Below are positions 1 through 8,141 of a DNA stretch of 26,160 nt, piece after piece. The notes beneath the pieces are model-generated. The model saw nothing but the letters and a program-made list of their open reading frames with translations, did no database searches and was not told the origin of the DNA. Each line of letters begins with the position of its first letter. The stretch's first letter is position 1. The DNA is from SZAS-79 sp031376265 (GTDB lineage: Bacteria > Pseudomonadota > Gammaproteobacteria > Burkholderiales > SG8-39): NCBI GenBank assembly GCA_031376265.1, contig JANMDK010000393.1, positions 1 to 26,160 of the forward strand, in the 5' to 3' direction. The position numbers and the translations under genes were made by a program.

Positions 1-1
1 G

Positions 2-1042
2 ATCAGCGCCGGCCCCGAGCTGAACGCGCGCATCGCGCTCGGCGACGCCATGTGGCTCGAAGTCCGCGAAACCATGCGCGTCCCCGGTCGCGTCGAGGTC
101 GACGAAGCGCGTCTCGCCCGCATCGGTTCCCCGGTGGCCGGCCGAATCACCGACCTCGATGCCACGGTCGGCCAGGTCGTGCGCCGCGGCCAGGTGCTTG
201 CGACGCTGAACAGCACCGAGCTCTCGAGCGCGCAGCTCAACTTCCTGCGCGAGCAGTCGCAGCGGCTGCAGGCGCTCCGCGCGACGGAGCGCGCCGAGCA
301 GCTGCTCAAGGCGGACGTCATCGGCACGGCCGAAGTCCAACGCCGCCAGAGCGAGCTGACGCAGGCCGAGGCCGAATTGAATGCGGCCCGCGACCAGCTC
401 AAGGTGCTCGGCATGTCCGAGAGTGCGATCCAGCGCCTAGCCGACACAGGCACGATCACTTCGCGCACCCAGGTCGTCGCTAGCGTTAGCGGCACCGTGA
501 TCGAGCGCAGGATCACCGAGGGCCAGATGGTGCAGCCGGCCGACAGCGTGTTCCTGATCGCCGACCTTTCGCACGTGTGGATCGTGGCGGACATCCCGGA
601 GCAGGCCTCCGGCGTGGCGCGCGTCGGAGAACCCGCGGCCGCCGAGATTGCAGCGCTGCCGGGACAACAAGTGCAGGGCAAGCTCGCGTTCGTCAGCCCG
701 ACAGTAAACCCGGAGACGCGCACAGTGCGCGCGCGCATGAACCTCGCCAATTCCGAAGGCCTCTTCAAGCCGGCGATGCTCGCGAGCATGCTGATCAGCG
801 GCAAGCCGCAGAAGCGCCAGCTGGTGCCGGCAGGCTCCATCGTGCGCGAAGAGAATCGCGACCACGTTTTCGTGGCGGCTGGCGGCGATGCCTACCAGAT
901 GCGCCCGGTAAGCCTCGGCCCCGAATACGAAGGGCGCCGCGTGCTGCTCGAAGGGCTGCGCGAAGGAGAGCGGATCGTCGTCGAGGGCGCTTTCCACCTG
1001 AACAACGAGCGCAAGCGCCGCGCGCTGGTGACCGGTAAGTAG
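2..1042 (+). CDS. RND efflux periplasmic adaptor subunit (CzcB/CusB-like membrane fusion protein), 5' truncated
   Basis: This is the periplasmic adaptor of a tripartite heavy-metal efflux pump, linking the inner-membrane RND pump to an outer-membrane channel. The reading frame is open from base 2 with no stop, so the N-terminus (signal peptide or lipid anchor) lies outside the window; the ATG at 50 is internal. Visible order: first barrel-sandwich half (VEVDEARLARIGSPVAGRI), an alpha-hairpin rich in Gln, Ala and Glu (roughly codons 70-140), second lipoyl half (VVASVSGTVIERRITEGQMV), a beta-barrel (VWIVADIPEQ; VNPETRTVRARMN) and a membrane-proximal domain. The motif SPTVNPETRTVRARM is typical of the CzcB/CusB family. 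The stop lies 4 bp before the RND pump start, so the two are surely co-transcribed. The metal cannot be read from this subunit. An outer-membrane CzcC/CusC gene is not visible and may lie upstream. Confidence 0.93.
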   Translation: MSAGPELNARIALGDAMWLEVRETMRVPGRVEVDEARLARIGSPVAGRITDLDATVGQVVRRGQVLATLNSTELSSAQLNFLREQSQRLQALRATERAEQLLKADVIGTAEVQRRQSELTQAEAELNAARDQLKVLGMSESAIQRLADTGTITSRTQVVASVSGTVIERRITEGQMVQPADSVFLIADLSHVWIVADIPEQASGVARVGEPAAAEIAALPGQQVQGKLAFVSPTVNPETRTVRARMNLANSEGLFKPAMLASMLISGKPQKRQLVPAGSIVREENRDHVFVAAGGDAYQMRPVSLGPEYEGRRVLLEGLREGERIVVEGAFHLNNERKRRALVTGK

Positions 1043-1046
1043 CGCG

Positions 1047-4000
1047 ATGCTCGATGCCCTCGTGCGCGTCGCTTTGACGCAGCGGCTCGTGGTCACGGTG
1101 CTGGCGCTGGTGCTGCTAGTCTTCGGCATCAACGCTGCGCGAAAGCTCTCGGTGGATGCTTTCCCCGACGTGACCAACGTGCAGGTGCAGATCGCCACCG
1201 AAGCGGCCGGCCGCTCGCCCGAAGAGGTCGAGCGCTTCGTGACCGCGCCGATCGAAGTCGCAATGACCGGCCTGCCGGCGCTGACCGAGTTGCGCTCGCT
1301 GTCCAAGCCCGGGCTGTCGCTGGTGACCCTGGTCTTCACCGACGCAACCGACGTGTACTTCGCGCGCCAGCTCGTGCTGGAGCGCCTCATCGAGATCGGC
1401 GGGCGATTGCCGGTGGGCGTCACGCCGGTGCTCGGGCCGGTGTCCACCGCGCTTGGCGAGGTCTACCAGTACACGCTCGATCGCGCGGACGACGGCAAGC
1501 GGGAACTCACCAAGCAGGAACTCACCGAGCGCCGCATCGTGCAGGACTGGGTCGTGCGTCCGCTGCTTCGCTCGATCCCGGGCGTGGCCGAGATCAATTC
1601 CACAGGCGGCCACGTAAAGCAGTACCAGGTGCTGGTCGAGCCGGACCGCCTGCGCTATTACAAGGTGACGATCCAGGACGTGTGGCAGGCGCTGGCGCGC
1701 AACAACGCCAACTCCGGCGGCGGGGTGCTGCCGCAGCGTGCCGAGCAGTACCTCGTGCGCGGTATCGGCCTGGTAAAGAACCTCGACGACATCCGCAACA
1801 TCGTGCTCAAGGAGGTAGGCGGCACGCCGGTCTACATCCGCGACGTGGCCGAGGTGGGCTTCGGCGAAGAAGTGCGCCAGGGCGCGATGATCAAGGACGG
1901 CTACACCGAGGCGGTCGGCGGCGTGGTGATGATGATCCGCGCCGGAAACGCCAAGGACATCGTGACCTCGGTGAAAGCCCGCGTGAAGGAGATCAACGAT
2001 CGCGGCATGCTGCCCGGCGGCCTGCGCATCGTGCCCTACTACGATCGGTCCGAGCTCGTCGACGCCGCGTTGTGGACCGTGGTCAAGGTGCTGCTCGAAG
2101 GCGTGTTCTGCGTGATGGTGGTGCTGTTCCTGTTCCTCGGCGACCTGCGTTCGTCGATCATCGTGGTGGGCACCCTGCTGCTCACGCCGCTGGCCACCTT
2201 CGTGGTGATGAACCGCTACGGCCTCTCGGCCAACCTCATGTCGCTCGGCGGGCTTGCGATCGCGATCGGCCTCATCGTGGACGGATCGGTGGTGGTTATC
2301 GAGAACGCCTACGCGAGGCTCGGCAAGCCCGAGGGGCAGAGCCGCGCGCGGGTGATCTTCGAGGCGGTGCAGGAAGTCGCCACGCCCGTGGTCTTCGGCG
2401 TCGGCATCATCATCCTGGTATTCCTCCCGCTAATGACGCTTTCGGGCATGGAAGGCAAGATGTTCGCGCCGCTCGCTTACACGATCGCGATCGCGCTCGC
2501 GATCTCGTTGGTGCTCTCCCTTACGCTGACGCCGGCGCTCGCCTCGTACCTGCTCCGCGGCGGCAACGAGCACGACACCTGGCTGATCCGGGTGCTGAAG
2601 CGCCCCTACCTCGGCCTTTTGCGGCGTGCCGTCGCGTACGAGAAGCTGACGATGCTGGTCGCGGTGCTGCTCTTTCTCGGCGCTCTCGCGCTGGTCCCCT
2701 TCCTCGGCACCGCGTTCATTCCCGAGATGCGGGAAGGCACCATCTCGCCGCAGATGGACCGCGTGCCGAACATCTCGCTCGACGAGTCGATCGAGATGGA
2801 GAAGGACGCGCTTCGCAGGATCCTCCAGGTACCGGGCGTGAAGTCGGCGGTTTCTCGCCTGGGCCGCGGCGAGTCGCCCGCGGACCCGGCGGGCCCGAAC
2901 GAGTCAGACCCAATAGTTTCTCTCAAGCCGCGCAGCGAGTGGCCGAAGGGCTGGGGGCAGGACGAGATTGCCGCGGCAATCCAGGAAAAGCTGGGTGGCA
3001 TGCCGGGCATCCAGCTCGCGATGGCGCAGCCGATCTCCGATCGCGTAGACGAGATGGTCACCGGCGTGCGCTCGGACGTTGCGGTGAAGCTCTTCGGCGA
3101 CGACCTCGAAGTCCTGCGCACCAAGGCCAACGAGATCGCGCGCGTTGCGGCCACCGTGCGCGGCGTGCGTGACATGCGGGTCGAGCGCATCGGCGGCCAG
3201 CAATACCTCACGATCTCGATCGACCGGGAGGCGATCGCGCGCCAGGGGCTCAACGTGTCCGACGTCCAGGGCGTGATCGAGACGGCGATCGGCGGCAAGG
3301 TGGCTACCGAGATTTACGAGGGAGAGCGGCGCTTCCAGGCCGTGGTGCGCCTTCCAGAGCGCCTGCGCGACACGGTGGGCGAGATCCGGGCAATCACGCT
3401 GACCGCGCCGGGAGGCGCCCAGGTTGCGTTGGAAAGCCTCGCGAAGATCGAGGTTTCCGACGGACCTGCGCAGGTGAGCCGGGAGTCTGCCCGCCGCCGC
3501 ATCGTTGTCGGCATCAATGTGAAGGACCGCGACCTCGGCGGATTCGTCGCGGAGCTGCAAGAAGCCGTCGGCTCGAAAGTCGCGTTGCCGGAGGGCTACT
3601 CACTTGTCTGGGGCGGCCAGTTCCAGAACCTCGAGCGCGCGCTGGGCCACCTCACCGTCATTGTTCCGGTGACGATCGCGGCGATCTTTTTCCTCCTTTT
3701 CATGCTCTTCAATTCGCTGCGCTTCGCCTCGCTCATCATTACCGTGCTGCCCTTTGCATCGATCGGTGGCGTGATCGGGCTGGCCCTCACGGGGGAGTAC
3801 CTGTCGGTGCCCGCGTCGGTGGGCTTTATCGCGCTTTGGGGCATCGCGGTGCTGAACGGGGTGGTGCTCGTGACTTACATCCGCAAGCTCAGGGATGAAG
3901 GCATGGCCTTGCGAGAAGCGGTGATCGAAGGCGCCACCAACCGCTTTCGCCCGGTGATGATGACCGCGACCGTGGCGATGCTCGGCCTGATCCCGTTCCT

Positions 4001-4142
4001 GTTCGCCGACGGGCCGGGCTCGGAAGTGCAGCGGCCGTTGGCGATTGTCGTCATCGGCGGCCTGATCACCTCGACCCTGCTCACGCTGGTCGTGGTACCC
4101 GCGATCTACCGGTTGTTCGAGGAAAGGAGGATCGAGGCATGA
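1047..4142 (+). CDS. heavy-metal efflux RND transporter permease (CzcA/CusA family, HME-RND)
   Basis: This is the inner-membrane proton-driven pump of a tripartite metal exporter. At 1031 residues it is full length for HME-RND proteins. It has the N-terminal membrane helix (residues about 10-30), the family's porter motif DAFPDVTNVQVQI, a proton-relay helix IGLIVDGSVVVIEN with D412 and E419, and the second helix bundle (about 870-1025). CzcA-type pumps usually carry DFG at the start of that helix; here it is AIG (A406). Where Cu/Ag-exporting CusA has its three metal-binding methionines, an alignment by eye puts Q569, E619 and E669 (the last within DRVDEMVTG). This favours a divalent cation such as Zn, Co, Cd or Ni over Cu(I)/Ag(I), but metal specificity remains inference. 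The gene follows the adaptor by 4 bp and overlaps the PII-like gene by 4 bp (ATGA). Confidence 0.95.
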   Translation: MLDALVRVALTQRLVVTVLALVLLVFGINAARKLSVDAFPDVTNVQVQIATEAAGRSPEEVERFVTAPIEVAMTGLPALTELRSLSKPGLSLVTLVFTDATDVYFARQLVLERLIEIGGRLPVGVTPVLGPVSTALGEVYQYTLDRADDGKRELTKQELTERRIVQDWVVRPLLRSIPGVAEINSTGGHVKQYQVLVEPDRLRYYKVTIQDVWQALARNNANSGGGVLPQRAEQYLVRGIGLVKNLDDIRNIVLKEVGGTPVYIRDVAEVGFGEEVRQGAMIKDGYTEAVGGVVMMIRAGNAKDIVTSVKARVKEINDRGMLPGGLRIVPYYDRSELVDAALWTVVKVLLEGVFCVMVVLFLFLGDLRSSIIVVGTLLLTPLATFVVMNRYGLSANLMSLGGLAIAIGLIVDGSVVVIENAYARLGKPEGQSRARVIFEAVQEVATPVVFGVGIIILVFLPLMTLSGMEGKMFAPLAYTIAIALAISLVLSLTLTPALASYLLRGGNEHDTWLIRVLKRPYLGLLRRAVAYEKLTMLVAVLLFLGALALVPFLGTAFIPEMREGTISPQMDRVPNISLDESIEMEKDALRRILQVPGVKSAVSRLGRGESPADPAGPNESDPIVSLKPRSEWPKGWGQDEIAAAIQEKLGGMPGIQLAMAQPISDRVDEMVTGVRSDVAVKLFGDDLEVLRTKANEIARVAATVRGVRDMRVERIGGQQYLTISIDREAIARQGLNVSDVQGVIETAIGGKVATEIYEGERRFQAVVRLPERLRDTVGEIRAITLTAPGGAQVALESLAKIEVSDGPAQVSRESARRRIVVGINVKDRDLGGFVAELQEAVGSKVALPEGYSLVWGGQFQNLERALGHLTVIVPVTIAAIFFLLFMLFNSLRFASLIITVLPFASIGGVIGLALTGEYLSVPASVGFIALWGIAVLNGVVLVTYIRKLRDEGMALREAVIEGATNRFRPVMMTATVAMLGLIPFLFADGPGSEVQRPLAIVVIGGLITSTLLTLVVVPAIYRLFEERRIEA
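4124..4130 (+). promoter_or_regulatory. strong ribosome binding site of the PII-like gene
   Basis: AAGGAGG lies inside the last codons of the RND pump gene, 8 nt before the ATG at 4139. It is one of the best Shine-Dalgarno matches in the window and fixes the start of the PII-like gene despite its ATGA overlap with the pump. It suggests that the small regulator is made independently and in excess of the pump. Confidence 0.8.
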
Positions 4143-4480
4143 AGGAGATCAAGGCGGTGATCCAGCCGCAGAAACTAGCGCGGCTGCGCGCCGCGCTTTT
4201 CCATCTGACGGGGTTCAACGGCATGACCATCTCGCGCGTGGAGGGAATGAGCCGCCCTGGCGGCCCCGGCGAAGCGGTGGCCGAGCGCAGCATCAAGGAA
4301 GAGCTCACCGACTATAGCGGCAAGATCTTCATCACGCTCGTGGCGGAAGACGCGAGCGCGCCGGCGATTGCGGCGGCCATCTGCGAGGCGGCGACCACCG
4401 GGCAGAAAGGCGACGGGCTCGTGTGGATCACGCCGGTGGAAACGGTGCTGCGCATCCGCGATTCGAAGCCGGCGACCTGA
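4139..4480 (+). CDS. PII-like signalling protein associated with metal RND pumps (PII-NG type)
   Basis: This 113-residue protein has the PII ferredoxin-like fold pattern: it starts with MKEIKAVIQPQKLARLRAAL, matching the first beta-strand and helix of GlnB, and ends in a VWITPVETVLRIR strand typical of PII C-termini. The canonical uridylylation T-loop with its conserved Tyr is absent; the equivalent stretch reads SIKEELTDYSGK. This fits the PII-NG group, a PII subfamily previously described as genetically linked to CzcA/CusA-type exporters. Its function is not established; sensing of a nucleotide or metal to modulate the pump is a reasonable inference. It is the last gene of the efflux operon and ends 3 bp from the stop of the convergent Bug gene. 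Confidence 0.85.
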   Translation: MKEIKAVIQPQKLARLRAALFHLTGFNGMTISRVEGMSRPGGPGEAVAERSIKEELTDYSGKIFITLVAEDASAPAIAAAICEAATTGQKGDGLVWITPVETVLRIRDSKPAT

Positions 4481-4483
4481 GCC

Positions 4484-5467
4484 CTACTCGATCTTCGCAC
4501 CCGAAAGCCGGATCGGCTCCGCGTAGCGTTTCTGCTCGGCCTGCATGAAGCGCGTCAGGTCGTCGCCCGGCGCATTCAGCACCGTCATGCCCTGCAGGTT
4601 CGTGAGCCGGTCGACCACCGTCGGATCCTTGACCGCCGCGCTGAAGGCCGCGTGCAATTTCCTCACGATCGGGTCCGGCGTGCCCGCGGGCGCGACCACG
4701 GCGTACCACGAGTAAACCGCATAGCCCGGGAATCCCTGCTCGGCGAAGGTCGGCACCTCCGGCAGCTGCACCGAGCGCCGGTCGTCCGCGACGCCGAGCG
4801 CCTTGACCTTGCCGGCCTTGAGCTGGGGAATCGCGTCCGGGATGTTCGACATCAGCACCTTGACCTGGCCGCCGAGGATGTCCTGCATCGCAGGCGCCAT
4901 GCCTTTGTACGAGATGTGCTGCATGTCGATGCCGGCGATGGTCTTGAAGAGCTCGACCGCGAGGTGCGACGAAGTGCCGTTGCCGAACGAGGCGAAATTG
5001 AGCTTGCCGGGATTGGCCTTGGCGAGCGTCACCAGCTGGTTGACCGTGTTGGCCTCGAAACTCGGGTGCGCAATCAGCACCTGGTTCACGCGCGCCACCA
5101 GCGACACCGGGGTGAAATCCTTGATCGGGTCCCAGGGCGCCTTCGGCATCAGCATCGGCACCAGCACGAAGCTGTTGGCCATGAAGAGCAGCGTGTAGCC
5201 GTCGGGCGCCGCCTTCTGCACCGCCTGAGTGCCGATGGCGGTCGCGCCGCCGCCGCGCGGGTCGATCACGACGGGCTGCCCGAGCGTCTCCTGCAGCTTG
5301 GGCGCAAGCAGACGGCCGAGCGTGTCGAGGGTGCCGCCCGCGGGGAAGGGCACGACGATTCGGATCGGCTTGGACGGGTAGTCCGCTTGTGCGAAAGACG
5401 CTAACGGCATAACGCAGAGCGGCAGCAAAGCAAGCGCCGAAACGAGGGCGCGGCGAATCGAATTCAT
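4484..5467 (-). CDS. Bug/TctC-family tripartite tricarboxylate transporter substrate-binding protein
   Basis: This is a periplasmic solute-binding protein of the Bug (Bordetella uptake gene) family, which binds small carboxylates, amides or similar ligands. The chosen start gives 327 residues, with a signal peptide (MNSIRRALVSALALLP, cleavage probably after AQA at 28) and a family-typical mature start YPSKPIRIVVPFPAGG. The AAGGAG ribosome site 7 nt upstream supports this start over the longer frame reaching 5731. Other family features are the GGTLDTLGR ligand loop, LGQPVVIDPRGGG and ISYKGMAPAMQDILGGQV. It is the last gene of the hydrolase operon, 53 bp after the amidohydrolase stop. No TctA or TctB gene is nearby, which is usual for Bug proteins in this lineage. 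The ligand is unknown; the context suggests a compound handled by the upstream hydrolases. Confidence 0.93.
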   Translation of the reverse strand: MNSIRRALVSALALLPLCVMPLASFAQADYPSKPIRIVVPFPAGGTLDTLGRLLAPKLQETLGQPVVIDPRGGGATAIGTQAVQKAAPDGYTLLFMANSFVLVPMLMPKAPWDPIKDFTPVSLVARVNQVLIAHPSFEANTVNQLVTLAKANPGKLNFASFGNGTSSHLAVELFKTIAGIDMQHISYKGMAPAMQDILGGQVKVLMSNIPDAIPQLKAGKVKALGVADDRRSVQLPEVPTFAEQGFPGYAVYSWYAVVAPAGTPDPIVRKLHAAFSAAVKDPTVVDRLTNLQGMTVLNAPGDDLTRFMQAEQKRYAEPIRLSGAKIE

Positions 5468-5520
5468 TTGATCTCCTTGGATTTGTGCTTTGTATCGAGC
5501 AAGTCCTGTGCCGGACCTCA

Positions 5521-6891
5521 TCAAGCGCCCACAAACAGCGAGCTGGCGCGGGCCCAGACCCGCTCGGCGGCGGCCTGGCACTCGCGCCGCGCTTCTGAGC
5601 CGTCGATTTGTGCCGCTTTGCGGTCCGCAACGACCGCGCGGCCGTCGACCCAAACGTCGGTCACGTCGCTGCCGTTGGCGTTGTAGACGATGTTCGAGAC
5701 GATCTGCGCCGGCCGGATCGGGCTGACCCACGGCAAATCGAGGTCGAGCAGCACGATGTCCGCTTTCTTGCCGGCTTCCAGCGAGCCGATCTCGCGCTCC
5801 ATGCCCAGCGCGCGCGCGCCGCCCAGTGTAGCCATCTCCAGCGCCTTCGCGCCGTCGACGATTGCCACAGACCCGGACTGCTGCCTTGCGAGCAGGATCG
5901 CCGAGCGCATGATCTTAAACATGTCGTTCGAGAGCCAGTCGGAGCCGAGCGCGATCGAGGCTTTGTTCTCGTACAGCGTCTTCATCGGCGGGAAATAGCC
6001 GCGTTTGCCCACGAGGTACGCGGTGTGGCTCATGTGCGCGCCGCTTGCGGCAAACATTTCCGCATCCTCTTCGGACATGAAGACGCAGTGCGCAGCCACA
6101 AGCGAGGAATTGAGGTAGCCGAGATCGGCGAGGAACTTCACCGGGCTGCGGCCCTGCGCCTTGACGACGTATTCGCGTTCGCCCGGCACCTGCGCCAGGT
6201 GCGTGTGCAGGCCGAAGCCGTACTTGTCGGCGAGTTCCTTGGTGCGCACCAGCGTCGATTCGGCGCACGTGTCAGGCGCGTTCGGCCCGAAGCGGCAGGT
6301 GATGCGCCCGTCGGCCTTGCCGTGCCATTCCTCGATGAAGCGCAGCGCCTCGTCGATGCAATGCTCGGCGTCGGCCGGCACGAAAGTGCGTTCCACCACG
6401 CCGGGGCGCACGTCCACCACTGCGCTGTCACGAATATTCTCGGCCATTACGGCGCGCAGGCCCACGTCGCGAACGACCTTGGCGACCTCGCGCTCGAACT
6501 TGCCCATCTCGTTGACCGTGGTGGTGCCGGTGCGTACGCACTCGAGCGCATGCATCGAGGCCAGCCAATACACCTCCGGCGCCTGCGCGTAGACGTAATG
6601 CAGCGGCATCGCGATCTTGAAGAGGCCGCCGGAAACGCCGGCCGAGTTTCTCGACACATCCTCGGTCAGCCCCTTGTTGAGGCCACCGATCATGTGGATG
6701 TGGGTGTTGATGAAGCCGGGCAGCACAGCCTTGTCTCGCGCATTCACCGTGCGGTCAGCGTGGAATTTCGCGGAAATCTCGGCTGTCGTGCCTACGCCCA
6801 CGATGCGGTCGTTCTCGAAGGCAACCGCGCCGTCCTCGATCGGCGCGCCAGCAACCGGGATCACCCAGCCGTGCTGGATGACGGTAACCAT
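5521..6891 (-). CDS. amidohydrolase superfamily metal-dependent deaminase/chlorohydrolase-like protein (TrzN/AtzA/SsnA type)
   Basis: This cytoplasmic metal-dependent hydrolase has 456 residues from the ATG at 6891. Metal-site and catalytic residues of the subtype III amidohydrolases are visible: HIH (64, 66) after PGFINT, HTHLAQ (H229 and H231), AAHC (H268) and GSD (D318). The N- and C-terminal beta-sandwich is complete, including the LGSLEAGKKADIVLLDLD signature. Relatives include cytosine, guanine and S-adenosylhomocysteine deaminases and triazine hydrolases, so sequence alone does not give the substrate. The start codon shares its A with the upstream gene's stop (TGATG), so translation is coupled to the preceding amidohydrolase. 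A longer frame up to 7047 overlaps that gene and was rejected. Confidence 0.92.
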   Translation of the reverse strand: MVTVIQHGWVIPVAGAPIEDGAVAFENDRIVGVGTTAEISAKFHADRTVNARDKAVLPGFINTHIHMIGGLNKGLTEDVSRNSAGVSGGLFKIAMPLHYVYAQAPEVYWLASMHALECVRTGTTTVNEMGKFEREVAKVVRDVGLRAVMAENIRDSAVVDVRPGVVERTFVPADAEHCIDEALRFIEEWHGKADGRITCRFGPNAPDTCAESTLVRTKELADKYGFGLHTHLAQVPGEREYVVKAQGRSPVKFLADLGYLNSSLVAAHCVFMSEEDAEMFAASGAHMSHTAYLVGKRGYFPPMKTLYENKASIALGSDWLSNDMFKIMRSAILLARQQSGSVAIVDGAKALEMATLGGARALGMEREIGSLEAGKKADIVLLDLDLPWVSPIRPAQIVSNIVYNANGSDVTDVWVDGRAVVADRKAAQIDGSEARRECQAAAERVWARASSLFVGA

Positions 6892-8141
6892 CAGGCGGTC
6901 ACAGGGTCGATAACCGCAGCGTTCGGGCAGACATCGCGCAGCAGGCGGCGCGTCGGCTCGATCGCTTTGCCTTTGCGCACGACGAGGCGCGGGACGAGAC
7001 GCGACTTGCCAACCGCCGAGCCGCCCTGCCGGTCGCGGAACGTCCACGGCTCCTTGATCTCTTCCAGCACCGTCACGTCGGCGCGGCTGCCGGGTTTCAG
7101 CGATCCGATCTCGTCGCTCATGCGAAGAACATCGGCCGGGTGCTGCGTGGTCGCGCGGATGACGAAAGGCAGGTCCATGCCCAGCGCCATGAGCTTCGAC
7201 ATCGCGCCGCAGAGGCTGAAGTCGAGCTTGGAGTCGTCATTATGCGATTTGAAGTCGCCCTGCACGTCGGTGCTGATCGTGTAGGGAAAGAGCCCCGCCT
7301 CGACCATGCGGCGCGCAGTGTCGAAGCTGAAGTTCACGCCATGGCCGAGGTCTAGGTGCACGCCGGATGCGATCGCGTTGAGCAACTCCTTCGAAGGCTT
7401 CTTCCGGTTGCCGAGGATGCCGTCCTCGCGGTTGGAGTAGCAGTGCGCGAGCAGGTCGCCGGGCTTTGCGAAGTGCAGCACTTCGGGCAGCACGCTCTCG
7501 GCCTTGGGGCGGTTGCGTTCGTCGGCTTTCCAGAGCTCGCCCGTGTGGATGTAGAGCGGCAGCTTGGTGCGGTCGGCGATTTCGCGCGCCCGCTGCAGCA
7601 TCACGCTGCCGTAGTTCGACCAGCTGCTTGCTTCGCCATGCCCCTTGATGCCGCGAATCACCTTCGGGTATTTCTCGATGAAGCGCTGCATCACGTCTAG
7701 ATCGATGAGCGTCGGGTTCTGCGCGATCGGCCCGCCCTTGGAGCCGCGCAGCGTGCCGGTGAGGTTCACCGAGAGAAAGCAGAGCACCTCGGTGATCGCA
7801 GGATCGACAAGGAAAGTCTTGAACCCGTCGAAGGTCCAGGCGCCGCAGCTGCCCTGGTCGACCACCGTGGTCGCGCCGGCATGCACGCCCGCCTCGTCCG
7901 GGTTGAGGCCGAAATCGGTAATGTGCTGGTAGACGTGCACATGCAGGTCGATGAGGCCCGGGGTGACGACGAGGCCGCTGACGTCGCGGACTTCCTTCGC
8001 CTCGGACGCTGGCATGTCCGCCGCGAGTTTTTCGATTCGGCCGGCGCGAATCGCGACGTCCAGCTTTGCGTCGATTGCCTGTGCGGGATCTAGCACCCGC
8101 CCACCCTTGAGCAACAAGTCGTATTTGAACTCGGTCGTCAT
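6891..8141 (-). CDS. amidohydrolase/deacetylase-family metallohydrolase (dihydroorotase/hydantoinase-like fold)
   Basis: This is a 416-residue metal-dependent C-N hydrolase. The first metal ligands are HVH (67, 69) in PGLIDLHVH. K166 in RGIKGHGE is the candidate carbamylated lysine, followed by YIHTGE (H199), LAHCY (H233) and the STD motif with D292. This pattern resembles the EF_0837/AHA_3915-type amidohydrolase group, whose members act on acyl-amino acids or related amides; it is not a canonical allantoinase or dihydropyrimidinase. The ATG at 8141 overlaps the stop of the upstream deacetylase (ATGA) and has a GGAG ribosome site inside that gene. An upstream in-frame Met at 8192 would add 17 residues without family similarity. 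It probably acts in series with the next amidohydrolase. Confidence 0.9.
   Translation of the reverse strand: MTTEFKYDLLLKGGRVLDPAQAIDAKLDVAIRAGRIEKLAADMPASEAKEVRDVSGLVVTPGLIDLHVHVYQHITDFGLNPDEAGVHAGATTVVDQGSCGAWTFDGFKTFLVDPAITEVLCFLSVNLTGTLRGSKGGPIAQNPTLIDLDVMQRFIEKYPKVIRGIKGHGEASSWSNYGSVMLQRAREIADRTKLPLYIHTGELWKADERNRPKAESVLPEVLHFAKPGDLLAHCYSNREDGILGNRKKPSKELLNAIASGVHLDLGHGVNFSFDTARRMVEAGLFPYTISTDVQGDFKSHNDDSKLDFSLCGAMSKLMALGMDLPFVIRATTQHPADVLRMSDEIGSLKPGSRADVTVLEEIKEPWTFRDRQGGSAVGKSRLVPRLVVRKGKAIEPTRRLLRDVCPNAAVIDPVTA

Noticed and set aside
1047..4142. Naming the pump cusA or czcA
   Set aside because: The methionine triad of CusA is absent and the relay helix differs from CzcA, so the symbol would imply an unsupported metal specificity.
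5608..7284. 558-codon open frame on the plus strand
   Set aside because: It lies antisense to the amidohydrolase genes, whose motifs are complete; the composition (Arg, Ala, His, Asp-rich) is typical of a GC-rich shadow frame.
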